A DNA stretch of 64,000 bases, taken from contig NW_015961948.1 of assembly GCF_000497045.1 (NCBI RefSeq), positions 1,364,001 to 1,428,000 of the forward strand, given 5' to 3'. Position numbers and translations under genes: made by a program. Numbering within the stretch: the first letter of the stretch is position 1; every line of letters starts with the position of its first letter. Below, in pieces: positions 25,301 to 34,800 of the stretch. The DNA is from Kalmanozyma brasiliensis GHG001. Taxonomy: Eukaryota > Basidiomycota > Ustilaginomycetes > Ustilaginales. Below the pieces are notes generated by a model, which was given only the letters and a program-made list of their open reading frames with translations, made no database searches and had not been told where the DNA came from.

Positions 25301-25805
25301 CAAAAAGGCACTCATCGGCAACGACTTTGTGCACATTGTCTTCAACGAGTCGGGCCGCGACTATCGATTCAACACGATCGCGGGGCAGTTCAACTACGTC
25401 AATGTGTGCATCTCGCCCATGACGCGCGGCGGTGTCAATCTCGGAGCTGCCAATCCGGAGGATGCGGTGTTCTACCAGGTCACCCTGCAGCGCAGGCCAG
25501 GCATGCCGGACTTCAGCCCGGTGGGCGATGGGCAGCTGTTGAGCGCCGAAGCGCTGCCCAACTTTGTGAGAATTTTGGCTTTGCATAGTAACGTCGCCAG
25601 CCAGATCTATTTGGATACGGGCGAGGCGATGCAGCCGTACTCGAGCAATTGGGTCAGCAGGCTGGGGCACATCAGGAGGGCGAGACAGCAGCATTTGGCC
25701 AAGAAGGCCAAGGCGGACGGCGTGGATCCGGCTGCTGTGGCAGGAGGTGGGATGGCGGTGGGAAGCGCCTCGAGCGAGCTGTACGATTTCACAAAGACCT
25801 TTTGA
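19320..25805 (+). CDS. TSC2: Tuberin-like RapGAP-domain protein (TSC2)
   Basis: An intronless frame of 2161 residues, larger than human tuberin (about 1800). The last 260 residues are a Rap/Rheb-GAP domain starting near FHKIGVLYVG (about 1900). It contains the catalytic 'Asn thumb' segment LIGNDFVHIVFNESG, with N2001 the expected catalytic Asn, and then FNTIAGQFNYVNVCI. The long N-terminal part has helical, HEAT-like stretches, including a tuberin-type segment around 1330-1650 (for example TAVRSHMTMSVHILELIATVAQHP). Ser/Thr/Pro- and Arg-rich linkers lie at about 420-540 and 1220-1300. In other organisms TSC2 with TSC1 inactivates Rheb and restrains TORC1. No TSC1 gene is in the window. The ATG at 19320 is the first in frame. 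Confidence 0.93.
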   Translation: MDPSRFRSPLATPQTVPTHMATTAASSSASSKASSTKASSSFNQILRSFRSGRSSSSSATSLASGNGILPSTPLTPITTALPTSRNSFDPATSASTEPMSPYDLNKVETPEGGTYDALFKGLRRPLPATSKARDEAVRQRIPKLRALAAAVERQSGPKPIFADDVPLAEVFRLCTALLTAEQPQKLRIETCNLLTLSVKLADKRAANASPALTELRNGAPGSLSSKIPDSDQPLAAIDRALFYRLVLSVSASEIDDHEDDDNTQAILAGLPVQLRALEVLTKDGRDVVGFPGLILTLTRWLDIAWVEVQRLRSHLESLNDDNGRIGRTEVKGTTDETTVQQTQMVSQLSSVERDVQVCLQLLTGILKYSFARIPLSHAEMVIRSAAELIIGESAANTLTLPCSVVASPPLKSTTLVGPLRTSAVPTPASRRSRSRDARPLADGYSYYGLETITPSPGSHETSPSATPRTSSQPVSIDAVTSQLHASATASKAKVADAAPMTLATLVPSRGAAAAAALSGAATDSASPSYWVGPKLHSDEVRSCLKLLDATLRYGHLPSGCIDVVIKMLCRLLGYSQIDPRSPGFIKSKTDEHDPNWQQEVLPILSNILRSHCANAAIRSARIILTGSTHPNKAAQLEDPAVLVGAVHFFRLAFAHVAEQEQQKSHGAAPSTSNKVQKEDALAPSLSLALITPALRAALKRQCDVLDFEVLLLIKDLLPSTSVAAEAPTTTDAKRTTADKQATPDRVNAQASRATRDKLFTRSDWDALLDLTIEAKRHLEGLKLTGALSTSLSAAGSIAVSGAVSGPQSSRPSHTSPVLAILKVLDKLSISQPPKASSEARDLDHKRGTGADEPAAAHSPPWTPKLASFLLTLSPILPDATVSKLVQYYWTQHLCLPSNPDWLLNIRALLQAFFYRHESQSKPDASEQKARSDLVSLVFDHVYNAVQDLTAERDLFMTDIVLPLANSTLSSETDPRTEALLRSVLVHAAVLSGSQIPGPVDPDAEAVKSTGKAEADTDFEEVFVEVRKMLCRLARSAPMHKAVAFDVPEGEAEHEASRSAHDASHVASSSEVKARNAALDLIAIFNRMAFSTPWIANSVDRDVDLSIRQQWEKKTRAGCIAIFRDLLDLLRVKTSSTTTTSASPGPACTQTRLVILEWMLRLRTDRQHRVYLTGDIDDLIRASAIILGKGPAESDESIALGRQASAMSHNIEGRSRAVSKVAPAMVRNEREGRNVQRNPDPTTRSQSRLRELSRDRGRPERSAEPTKRSAADRDRSTSQSRAPRPAAYDHLWRLPQTISFEMPSISLRSDIIYTYIHQRNDMECCAGNTHLHSDKDNTPAPVPVSEFLAVAIEMLRSEQDWEVVSYLLCHLPHQLSNKHLFCGPKAQLQVLLLRKEICQGILDDALLPKVILPDDLKKTDVTAVVYDTLVTLIGYRALFSRAEQDEMVDVFIRGLKKSHTTARSCIKALSIACYEMQKSFTRFFSNMLLTLTAVRSHMTMSVHILELIATVAQHPACYANFTETDYRRVFSIVLQYIEYHQSPEAATRDDYRASPASFSLSQYVMLMAFYNISLWFVILKIGDRPKYLPYISRGLLKANEGMEALSDQTQVCFDFLARFTHSNADSKPKKSFVNQLIMGAPSAGMGKGKDSARHSKTWLMGNGLLTVSTAKKAGWVEIVIRRPSGTATMLCKLENVPMGILPDENGEKDQLPALLMMNRDPDVMASPMLTAPEDEAEELTDCEANTDGGQAKKAGSNLRRRVEERLEISDRLRARRPLGPAQFGLSPRPRSSSDSARRSKPTTLLSGALSEEHAGSSLAMRQVMHDLLGSDTAADTTGAGGVQSAVAKVKATAKEPEVDPSFFALQLSTYPDMLHDTAPILLPDEPATDRLIKAVDLTPVVDFHKIGVLYVGPGQEEEVDILSNRHGSRAYTRFLQGLGHLVTLKGQEDVYTGGLDRNNDEHGKHAYVWTDEICQIVYHTATLMPNDERDPIRRSKKALIGNDFVHIVFNESGRDYRFNTIAGQFNYVNVCISPMTRGGVNLGAANPEDAVFYQVTLQRRPGMPDFSPVGDGQLLSAEALPNFVRILALHSNVASQIYLDTGEAMQPYSSNWVSRLGHIRRARQQHLAKKAKADGVDPAAVAGGGMAVGSASSELYDFTKTF

Positions 25806-26025
25806 GGAAGGCGAGCAGAGATTGCAGATGAATTATGAAGAACAGGTGACTAGATTGAACGACGACGAGAACTGGTGTGCAGCATCTGCGGCAGCGATCG
25901 AGAATTGTGCTCGAGAGACAATAGATACAGTGGCAAAACTGAGAGCGGGTGATATGGACAGGTGCGAAGTGAACAGACGAAGTGGGCGAGACACAGAGCA
26001 AGACGAGACAGAAAACAACAAACCC

Positions 26026-27136
26026 CTAAGCGCGACGCTTGCCCTTGCGGCGTTTGTCACCACGCATCACCTCGAGCCACTCGTCTTCGGCCTTACCGTC
26101 GTCCTCGTCATCGGAGTGCGTATCGGGGATGTAGAATCCCTGCATGCACTCGAATCCGCGGCGCGAGTTGTCGAGTTCGGCCTGGGGCACTGCAATGTGC
26201 TCGTCGAGGCGATTGAGGTTGCGTCGGACGGTGGGGCGTGCGTTGTGAACATCGCCCGTTGCAAAACGGACGGGCAGGTTGAGATGCGTCACGCGACGCC
26301 TGCGATCGACGATCATCGGCTCGAGAGGCCCATCCGGGGTTCGGTAGCACACGCAGACACTCCCACAGGGGCAGTCGGCAGGCCGAGCCTCAAAACGGCG
26401 AAAGTCGGGAGGACCAGCGGGAGCAGGACGATTGTGGTACGCCCGAGACTCGCGTCGCAACATCTCTTCGGCACGAGTCTGCTCGGTCTCGAAATTCGGT
26501 CGGGGCAAAGCCATCGATGGACGAGGCGTGTCAGCCCGCACAGTCGACTGCTCAGCAGCAGCAACCGCCGCAGCTTCATCGGCGATCCGACGAGCAGCAG
26601 TGGCAAAGATCTCGTCAAACGAGATGTGCGACGATTCGGGCTCCACAGGCGCCACCTGGCGGCGTCTGAGCAGGCGGAAGCGCAACAACGCAAGCAACAG
26701 ACGCGCCAAGAACTGCCGAATGCGACGCAGACGCGTCGGCTCGTCGACTGCATCGCCCACCTCCGATTCGGGCAACCAAGGCCACAGACTCTCGAGCGTG
26801 TCGCTCGAGTAGACCCACCACTGCGGCCGAGTACCCGGAAGACCCTCGAGCAGGGCAAGGAGCGAGTCGCACGACGCCCACATGTCGACCGTGTCGTCGG
26901 ACGCGTTGGCGCGACCGGAGAGCTTGAGCTTGAGGTTGCAGCGCAGCTTGTAGAAGCGCGCGCAGGCGAGAGCGTGACTGATGGCCGACTGCGAGGGGAG
27001 GCTACGCAGGGCGGCGTAGATCGGGATCGAGTTGCGACTGGGCGCAACGGGCGTCGGAGGAGGAGGAGGGGGAGCGGGGGAGGAGTTGGCGGGGACAACG
27101 AGGTCGATCGGGATGATCTCGTCGGCCGAGTCGGTC

Positions 27137-27174
<38 letters not shown>

Positions 27175-27192
27175 CTGCGAGGAGGGGGACAT
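26026..27192 (-). CDS. Uncharacterised polyQ protein with a basic C-terminus
   Basis: I do not recognise this 388-residue protein. It starts MSPSSQK, followed by 11 Gln (pure CAG codons), then a Pro-rich linker (about 39-48). A folded-looking part (about 55-190) contains the aromatic segment PQWWVYSSDTLESLWPWLPE. It ends in a Leu/Arg-rich amphipathic stretch (FLARLLLALLRFRLLRRR). A small Cys cluster, CPCGSVCVC, lies near 290. The protein closes with an acidic run and the basic RGDKRRKGKRRA, a likely nuclear or nucleolar signal. The frame uses GC-rich codons like its neighbours and is long enough to be real. It converges on TSC2 with 220 bp between stops; PET117 lies 201 bp upstream on the same strand. 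It may be restricted to smuts; no function is proposed. Confidence 0.75.
27139..27171. repeat. (CTG/CAG)11 microsatellite coding for polyQ
   Basis: Eleven uninterrupted CTG units on the plus strand, read as 11 CAG glutamine codons in the uncharacterised minus-strand protein. A pure repeat of this kind is prone to length change. Confidence 0.95.
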
Positions 27193-27393
27193 GTTGTCGA
27201 GATTGTTAAGATGTGGGGGGGTTGGGGGATCGGGGATAGAACTGCGAACTGGGATGCTGCTTCGAATGGGGGAGGATGATGATGGACTGTCCGATTATAT
27301 GTAGACTGCATAGACACACACGAGCGCTACAGCATAATTCCGCTGTACGAGCCTGCGAATGGCATTCATTCCCTGATGCTACAGCATACCCTG

Positions 27394-27651
27394 TCATGAG
27401 GGCGGTGAGGAGGACGAGGAGCTGCCTGCCCCTGCTGTCGGTTGCATCTTCTGGTACGCTGCCTCCTTCTCCTGGTTGATCTGCAGGTCGAGCAGACGTT
27501 TGCGCTTCTTCTCCTCCTGCCGTGCCTCGTCGCGCTCCACGCCGCGATACATGACTTCACGTTCCCTCTCCTGCATGAAATGAACTCCCCACACCGTCAG
27601 TCCAGAGACGAGGACCGAGGCGGCGAGCGTGAGCTTGGCGGGTCGAGACAT
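27394..27651 (-). CDS. PET117: Cytochrome c oxidase assembly factor PET117
   Basis: A small mitochondrial membrane protein of 85 residues (yeast Pet117 has about 107) needed to assemble cytochrome c oxidase, where it couples heme A synthesis to oxidase assembly. The N-terminus MSRPAKLTLAASVLVSGLTV carries a single hydrophobic helix (about 7-22), followed by the family motif GVHFMQEREREVMYRGVERD. Then come a charged helix and a Ser/Pro tail. The frame is open upstream, but the family start MSR fixes the ATG at 27651. It lies 201 bp upstream of the polyQ gene on the same strand and is divergent from LSM6. No intron was seen. Confidence 0.9.
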   Translation of the reverse strand: MSRPAKLTLAASVLVSGLTVWGVHFMQEREREVMYRGVERDEARQEEKKRKRLLDLQINQEKEAAYQKMQPTAGAGSSSSSSPPS

Positions 27652-28638
27652 GGGGCTTGCAGATGATGCGATCGCTCGAAGAGGAAAAACTCCGTGCTCA
27701 GACGATATGCAGTTGGCGCAACGGCGAGCAGCTCGCAACCAGTCTGCGACAGGGGGATGAGATCAAACGAGTTCGAGGTTTGCCCAGCGGAGCGGTGGCG
27801 TCCAAGACCAATCTGATCCGTGATCGCGGTTTTTGAAGGTCCAAAGATGAGAGCGGCCGTGGGAGCGAAATGCGAGCGGCTTGAGGAGGCGAGGTGGCTT
27901 GGAGCTTGACGTGCGGACGACGGGGAGGAGGAGATGCAAGGCGACCCGTGCAGCAGTGTCTCAGGCGTCGACCGTGTGAAGATCCTGTGCAGCGCAGCGT
28001 CGGAGATTGGAGCAAGATGGATAGATAAGATTACCTGCAAGGTGCATACGATGACAAGGAGGGGATAAGCGAAGATAGACGAGACGAGACGAAGTTGGGT
28101 GTGGTTGTAGTGACGGAGGAAGAAAGTCAAGTAAAGATTTCGGAAGTCGGTATTACCAAAGGCACACTTTTCGAGAAAAAGTATTTCCCATTTTCTGGAA
28201 AATCGAGTATTAGACCTGGCTGCAGATGGCGGTATGCGAATCGCATTCGAGGTTTTTCGCGCGATTTTTCTGAACGAGGCAGCAAACAGGCAGTACGCGC
28301 CAGAGGAAATTCAGAAAATCAAAAATGGGTATCGCGTAAAGTGGAGTGCGCTTAGGTCCCGTGCGCTGAACCTTGCAGGTCGAAGCAACTTCAACTTTCT
28401 TGACAGCTTTTGAATTCCATCGCCAAGCCAACAGCATACATCCTTACCACCACAACATCGTCGTCACTTCAAGGAGCCCTCGAATCGTTCAAACGAAGCA
28501 CATACTCGACGAACAGCATACTCTCTCGCTCGCTCGTGCAATCGTGCCCACCCAGGTCTGGCTGCTCGATCGAATACAAACGTAAATCACATACAAGCTA
28601 CCCCAGTCGATCCCTCGGGCACTTCGGCAGCGCATACC
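27652..28638. promoter_or_regulatory. Divergent promoter region of PET117 and LSM6
   Basis: No gene was recognised. The part from about 28090 to 28330 is richer in A/T, with A-runs, than surrounding sequence. The 200 bp before the LSM6 ATG are C-rich leader-like sequence. Confidence 0.5.
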
Positions 28639-29111
28639 ATGTCGTCAGCACAGCCGCCAAAAGCAGGCAGTCCGAACGACTTCCTCAAGAGCGTCATTGG
28701 AAAGAGCGTCAACGTCCGCCTCAACTCCGGCATTGACTACCGTGGAACGCTCTCCTGTCTGGATGGCTACATGAACATCGCACTTGAGCAGACAGTCGAG
28801 TACGTCGATGGTGTCAAGAAGAACTCGTACGGCGACGCTTTCATTCGCGGTAACAATGGTGAGTCCTGCTGATCGCGCGAGGACTGATTACAAACGTTTT
28901 GTATGCTGATGAACTTTTCTGGATCCTCTTTTTGCCTCGCCTCGCGCCTGGTCCCCTCCGCTCGATCGATCACACTCCTGCTCGCCCGGCCACGCTGGCC
29001 AACCCCTGATGCACGCTGCGCACCGCCATCTGAAACCGACTCGCCCCCTCCGAACCTCCTGTCTCACTCCGACTCGATGCAGTCATGTACATCACTGCGC
29101 TAGAAAAGTAG
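28639..29111 (+). CDS. LSM6: U6 snRNA-associated Sm-like protein LSm6
   Basis: A subunit of the Lsm1-7 ring (cytoplasmic mRNA decay) and the Lsm2-8 ring (U6 snRNA, splicing). Exon 1 is 28639-28858 and exon 2 is 29083-29111; together 82 residues (human LSM6 has 80). Sm1 reads GKSVNVRLNSGIDYRG with LDGYMNIALEQ; Sm2 reads AFIRGNNVMYI. The splice joins AACAATG to TCATGTAC, restoring GNNVMYI where the human protein has GNNVLYI. The last exon encodes only nine residues plus the stop, so without the splice the Sm2 motif is cut and the frame ends at GNNGESC. The intron is 224 nt. Confidence 0.95.
28859..29082 (+). other. Intron of LSM6 (224 nt)
   Basis: Donor GTGAGT, acceptor GATGCAG. It splits the Val codon of the Sm2 motif (phase 1). 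Retention would give a four-residue alternative end (GESC) lacking the last Sm2 strand. Confidence 0.9.
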
Positions 29112-29625
29112 GAATAGCAGCGTATACCCGAGCATTTCAACAGGTGCACAGCCTGCTACTTTACGCGCCGCGCTCCCGTCCGGCGCGCTCGCCACTCCTC
29201 CCTCCCGCTTGTCCACTGCATGCATCCCTCGCGCCACCCCGCTTCGCCCACCCCCTGCAGATCTCGTATGCGGACCCGGCATAGCGACGAGCGACCGTGG
29301 TTTCTTCTGATCCTCGTCGCTCGATCTGGCAACAGGCTGGGAACGGAATTGATGCGGTCCGCATCCTCCTCCATTGATCCGCCTCTTTCCCGTCATTAAC
29401 ACGGCTGATCGAAGGAGAAACTTCGTGCTCTCTCTCAAGCGGATGTGTAACCCGTCCCATTCAGCCCAGGTGCACATAATCGTCTTGGCCCCCAAGACTC
29501 GTTCCACTTCTGTCCTGTGCCTCTGAGAAAACCACACAAACGCGGGGGGTGAGAGTCAATGCGTGTATTGGCATTGTCTTTTGTCAAGTGTGCGATTGTA
29601 AGACAGCTTCGTGCGTGAGCTGGGT
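29112..29625. other. Convergent 3' intergenic region (LSM6/velvet)
   Basis: Holds the two 3' UTRs. Short open frames on the minus strand show no resemblance to known proteins. No clear repeat. Confidence 0.5.
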
Positions 29626-31836
29626 TCAATAGCCTCTAGGTGGACCTCCCGATGGCGGCCTAGCCGGCGCTCTTGGCTCCCATTCCCTGTTTCTATACTC
29701 GTCCTCCCGCACTGGCCTACCCGCGCGCATGGCGCGCTCTCGTTCCCAATCCGCTTCGACCTCGCCTCTGCCCGCGTAGCCGGAGGGAGAGGGCAAGTAC
29801 CGCTCTCCTTGGGCACCATAGGCTGGATCCCGCTCACGATCGAGCGGTGGAAGGACGGGTCGCATGCCTGCACCAAAGCGGTCCGAGTCGCCTTCGCGCG
29901 TGTATGGGTTGGGCGATCGGCTGCTGCGTCCTGGAGGGGGACCAGACTCGTACGCGGCGGGTGGGTAGCCTCGACCGGCAGGTTCGCCGACAAAGGCCGG
30001 CAGGGGAGCGGCGATCCCGCGAGCAGAAGTGGGGACGGGTGAGCGTTGCGGTGCGCTGTGGTAGTCGGCGAGACGCGGGCTCGACGGTCCGGATCGCCAT
30101 TGTGTGGGAGGCGGATAATGACCACGGCCGTTGTAGTCGATGCTACCTGGAGGCGGGGGCGATGGTGAAAAGCGGCCAGGAGGTCGGTTGCGAGCGTCGT
30201 AGGGTGCGCTGTAGCGAGGGTCACGGCGAGGTGGTGGAGGAGCGCCGTGGTCGTCGTAGGCCCTGGCAGGGTCGTGAGCGGCGTGGTCGGGTGGGCCGTA
30301 GCCTCGAGAGTGGACGCGAGCGGGGGGCAGAGGCATAGGCGCAGGGGCCGACGGATAGTTCCGACCTTGCGAAGCGGCCTCGAGATGGCCGCCACGGCCT
30401 GGAAAGGGTGGATATGCTGACGATGGTGGGCCCTGCGTCGACGCAGGAGGGGGCCGATGCAGCGCTCGAGCTGAGTCATCGTTGCGCGGATAGGCCGATC
30501 TATCCTGGTCGGGGTAGTCCGATGGAATGGTATCCGACATGCCCGGGTGGACAGCGGGGGCGCGGCTGCGTGCCGAGTATTCGTCCATATATCTTGCGTC
30601 AGCAAATTCCCGATGTGGCAGCTGCTGGCGCTCGTCCACCTCTCGGCCAGGCCGAGCGTAGACCTCCTGGTCATATCTGGGATCCCAGCTGCGAGGATCG
30701 CGGGCGCGCATCGCCTGCTCTTGCTCCCAAGCAGCACGACTGCGTGGTAGAGGAGCATGTGGATCGTATGGCATGGGCCGCATCAGCGCCTCTCGGTCGT
30801 AGTCAGCGCGTTCAAAGCGCGCATCGTACGAGTGGGGCAATCTTGAGAATGCAATGGGCTGCGGTACTGGAAGGCCCGAAACGGGAAGAATGTCGGAAGC
30901 TCTGGCACGCTTGGGGCTGCGGTCTCGCGCGAGCGGAGTATCTTCCGAAGCGTCGCTGTCCTCCTTGGTCCTCTTGGATCCTCGGCGACGCGAGCGTGGA
31001 TGCTTGCGGACGCGCACCTTGAGACCCTGCTCAGCAAACGACTTGGACAGCCGTGTCGACTCTTCCATTCCAGGGAAACGCTTGGCTGTGTAGACGTGGA
31101 AGGGATCCGAATAGATCGACTTGCAATGGTGAACCGAATGTCCGATCGTCTCGAAAAGGCAGAGCTTGAGCCGGTAGCGTCCTTCAACACGGATGCTCAA
31201 GTCGGGAAAGACAAAGAAGCCTTGATGCGAGCCGTCGATGTCCTTGAGGTGATAGAGGCAAGAGACGCATGATCCGCTCGTATACCTCGTCTTTCCATCG
31301 TTGAGCAGATGCAGCTCCTCGTCCGTGTCTGCGTTGCAGAGCATGGCATACATGAAGAGGTACGGGTTTTCCAGATACCACGCCTTATCCTCCCATCCAT
31401 CGCCGAGCGCCGTAGCAACCGGCAGACCGGGTCGCACGCCTGCCGCCTTTGGTGCCTTGGGACCGTGACCTGGCCTCCTCTCGACGGGTGGGGCTACAGG
31501 CCCGCTTTCGACTGTGTTACACTGTTGGATAGGTCGGTCGTGGGTGATGACGCGGAGCTGCACGATGGGAGCTGGGTCGATAGGTCTTCGATCGGCCTTT
31601 TCGCCTACACCGCACATCCTCGACTGCTTTGGTTGTTCGCGCACCGTCAATTGGTACTCGATGTGATCGCGAGCCGACGTCATCTGCTTGACGGCGACAT
31701 ACTGATACGCTACGCTGCCCTCCGAGGCGCCGACGGGCGTCTGGCTGGAGCTGCTGTCGTCGGTCTTGGACATGGCTGAGCTGCGAGCTGGCGCGGGTGG
31801 GTTGGACGACGCATTGCGACTTTCGGATGAGCTCAT
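29626..31836 (-). CDS. Velvet-domain transcriptional regulator
   Basis: A protein of 736 residues. The velvet domain, an NF-kB-like DNA-binding and dimerisation fold found in fungi, spans about residues 60-278. Family signatures are QPKQSRMCGVGEKADRRPIDPAPIVQL near its start, then GSCVSCLYHLKDIDGSHQGFFVFPDL and FSDP-like YSDPFHVYTAKRFPGM. A Pro/Gly-rich insertion (about 108-165) interrupts the domain, as in VelB-type proteins. A basic patch follows (KHPRSRRRGSKRTK), then about 400 disordered residues rich in Pro, Arg, Ser and Tyr. Velvet factors control development and secondary metabolism; Ustilago has the Umv proteins, but which one this is cannot be told here. The open frame reaches 31902 only with a GTG; the first ATG is 31836. 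An upstream exon is possible. Confidence 0.92.
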   Translation of the reverse strand: MSSSESRNASSNPPAPARSSAMSKTDDSSSSQTPVGASEGSVAYQYVAVKQMTSARDHIEYQLTVREQPKQSRMCGVGEKADRRPIDPAPIVQLRVITHDRPIQQCNTVESGPVAPPVERRPGHGPKAPKAAGVRPGLPVATALGDGWEDKAWYLENPYLFMYAMLCNADTDEELHLLNDGKTRYTSGSCVSCLYHLKDIDGSHQGFFVFPDLSIRVEGRYRLKLCLFETIGHSVHHCKSIYSDPFHVYTAKRFPGMEESTRLSKSFAEQGLKVRVRKHPRSRRRGSKRTKEDSDASEDTPLARDRSPKRARASDILPVSGLPVPQPIAFSRLPHSYDARFERADYDREALMRPMPYDPHAPLPRSRAAWEQEQAMRARDPRSWDPRYDQEVYARPGREVDERQQLPHREFADARYMDEYSARSRAPAVHPGMSDTIPSDYPDQDRSAYPRNDDSARALHRPPPASTQGPPSSAYPPFPGRGGHLEAASQGRNYPSAPAPMPLPPARVHSRGYGPPDHAAHDPARAYDDHGAPPPPRRDPRYSAPYDARNRPPGRFSPSPPPPGSIDYNGRGHYPPPTQWRSGPSSPRLADYHSAPQRSPVPTSARGIAAPLPAFVGEPAGRGYPPAAYESGPPPGRSSRSPNPYTREGDSDRFGAGMRPVLPPLDRERDPAYGAQGERYLPSPSGYAGRGEVEADWERERAMRAGRPVREDEYRNREWEPRAPARPPSGGPPRGY

Positions 31837-34800
31837 CCTGTTGCTCGAAGAGAGAACCTCAGGCCGAGCAACGGCAGAGAGGTTAAGGGAAGGGAAGGAC
31901 ACGATTGTGCCAGCGCTGTGATGGGCTGCTATGTGTTCATGCCCGTTTGAGCTGCGTCATTCGATGCTGATGAGGGGGCGACTGGCGATCACGTGCTGAT
32001 GAATGCTTTTACGAGAAAGGAAGCTGACAAAGCTGAGGGAGGTTGTCGTCTGCTGCACTTGTCTGAGCCAAGGGCAGGATTGAGCAGGAATGTGTGATAT
32101 AAGCTTTGGTCCAAATTGACGAAAGAGGGAACCGGAGGGTGTGATGGTGGTGGTGGTGATGATGATGATGATGATGATGAGGGGCAGCAAGGGGCCGAGG
32201 AGAGGCAGAAAGAATGTACAAGAGCTTCTTCTGCGACTTGTGTCGACGATCTAGGATGTCGGCGCGTCGGGTCGCGAGCTCAATGCGAGATGCGTGCCTT
32301 GAAGAAGAGGCCGCTGGAAAGAGTGCACGCCGACCGTCAGTGGCTTGTGGATGATGCCTTGACGCAAGAGCGGACTGTTCATCCAAGATGGATGGGCAGG
32401 GGAAGAACGTCGGTCGAGCGGCACGAAGGACGGTGATGCTGAAAGCGGCCAGGACACGAAGGCGATGGTGACGATGATGATGAAGAAGGACGGGAAGGAT
32501 GAGTGGGCAAGAATGGACGGTGGGAAAGGCAGCAAGTGGGCACACGTCGATGGCTTTGCTGACGGAGAGAAAAGGGAAGAATGCAGAAAGGGCCCCACGT
32601 CGCAGAAAAGAGGCTCGTGTGACTTGAGTGAGTGGGTGCGTGTGCGTGTTGTGTGAGACTGATGAGCCCAAGAAGACGGATGGGCGTGTGATACACCCGA
32701 GATGAGGGAAAGGAAAGAGGGAGATAGTGAGTTGACAGGCAGGAAGAGATAGATGCATGTGCATCAAGACGCGAGCCAAGCCACAGTTGGCCCCACCTTT
32801 GGGTTATTGTCGGGTTTGAGGCTGAGGGGAGCGGGTGAGCGGGCGTAAGGGCGTGTGTGTCTCGACATGAATCAGGCTAGAAGGAGCGATTCCGAATTCC
32901 ACGGTTCTGGAACCTAACCCGATCGAAAGCAGAAAGAGCTCCGTGTAATGATGTGATGCAGCGAGCTGCAGCAAAGGTTTGAGCCAGTGAGGGCGAATTT
33001 AGCCTGACCAAAAGCCGCAAAGGCGTCGAGAAGGTCTCGCTTGGTTCGGATCTGCAGGCGAGCCTCACATGCGAACAGACAGAAAGCAGTTTTTCCCCCA
33101 AAAAAAAGGGTCGCTTTCATGCTTTTCAACGGGCAAGTAGCAGGGCGCTTCGGCGTCGTCGGTCAGTCCTGAGTGGGACTGCATATGAGGAGAGCGGGAA
33201 GCAGCCGATGATGGCAAACAAACATTGAAGCGCATAGAAAGAAACCCAGACACTCGCAAGCGGTGGACCCCAAGCATGTAGCACGGGACGGGAGCCAGGG
33301 TAAGGAGACTGACTGATTGTTCATCCCGGACTGATGCAGCTGACCGAGGTACCTTCCGAATGTTGATGCTCCTCTCTGTTCCTACTGTTGCTACTCCATC
33401 GCTCGCGCGAGCATGCATTTGGTCGTGATCGTTCTTGACACGATCTCTTGAGCGTGACATCGTCTTTCGTGCTTCAAAACTCCTCCTGCGATCGCATCTG
33501 CTTCAGATGGCCACCACCGACAACCGGCCAAATTTAGAAGACCGACTCCAATCTATCATAATAATAAATGCAGAGGCGGGCAGCGACGGACCCTTTTGGA
33601 ATTGTTTATTGAATGAGGTCGGGCTGAGAACCGCAGACAGGTCCCAAAGCGATGGTGATTCAAGCACAGCCAAGCACGGGACGGAAAGCACAATAATAAC
33701 AATGGAGAACAATAGCACGGCCGAGCCAGCGGAATGGGGAGAGACGCGTGAGGTTCATTTGCGCACCCTTTTTCGAAACAAATGCACATTCGACATGGCC
33801 CAAGAAGAAGAACAAGCTGAGAAGACCCATTTATAATAACGAAGAATTCGGGTTGGCCTGCGAATCGGCAGTCTGTCTCTTTGCGCCGCCATTCTCCGTT
33901 CGCTTTTTCGATTCCCTGGCGTCGTCGTCGTGGCTTTGGCTCGCGTTGGAGGAGCGCGATTGGGCCACTCCAAAAGAAAAAAGTCCGACAGACGGACTCC
34001 ACATCGCATCAGGTTTGCTTTCAAGTCGACGCTCTTTGCATGAAAGGGCTCTCGCGTCATTACCCACCGAACCAGATCTTTGCTGGCAAGTTCATCTTGG
34101 CAGTCAGAGGTCTCGACCATGGAGACTGGACGTCCACCATGGCAAGGCTGGTTCGGATGGCGCTCTTGCGATGCGATGATTCCTTCCACAGGCAATGCAT
34201 TTCTCACCCTGAGAACAGCGTCGACAGCCAGCAGGAACCGAGCTTGTGTTTGCATGGATCTGGGGGGAGGGCTTCGACCTGGAACGTGACCCCCCTATGC
34301 CTCTTTGGGTTGACCGACGAGATGCGGCTTCCACGCGGTCGGTCGTCACCCGCTTTATTGATTGAATCAAATTGAAATTCAAGCTCATTCCCGGGCAGGG
34401 CTCCGGGTCTTTTCAACTGGCAAACAGACGCTTTTAGGGTCCGGTGACGTGAGTGGGTAAGTAACCGACGTATCGGATCGTCGTAGCCAACGAGCCCGAC
34501 GGAATTTCCATGGCAGCTCGGCTGGACGAGGGGGATTTCCGCTCTCGGTTCGCTTGTCTCGGTGGTACCTTTCACCGAGCCGTCTCGCGCGCGCTACTGA
34601 CTACTAGTGCACCCGAGGCGGCCGACGACAGAGCCGGTCCGATCCTTCCGCAAATCCAAGACCAAGCCGAGCTCGGCAATCAAGGCTCAACGTTGGGAGC
34701 CGCAAAGACGGGCATCTTGCATCTTCATTCATCCCATCCTCCTTTCACCATTTGAAAGGCTCTTCAGGGCGAAAGGGTATGCGCGACCGCGACTAGATTC

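Noticed and set aside
28639..28872. LSM6 as an unspliced 77-residue protein
   Set aside because: It would break the Sm2 motif; the splice at 28858/29083 restores GNNVMYI.
32009..32779. 256-codon minus-strand frame upstream of the velvet gene
   Set aside because: C/T-rich leader with a His run from a CAT/CAC repeat; no protein-like features.
33503..33718. 71-codon minus-strand frame starting with a signal-peptide-like segment (effector candidate)
   Set aside because: Its first codon is GTG, not ATG, and no in-frame upstream ATG or splice site was convincing.
33507..33836. 109-codon frame in the gene-poor region
   Set aside because: Uses several ATA codons and other triplets rare in the window's genes; no signal peptide or known motif.
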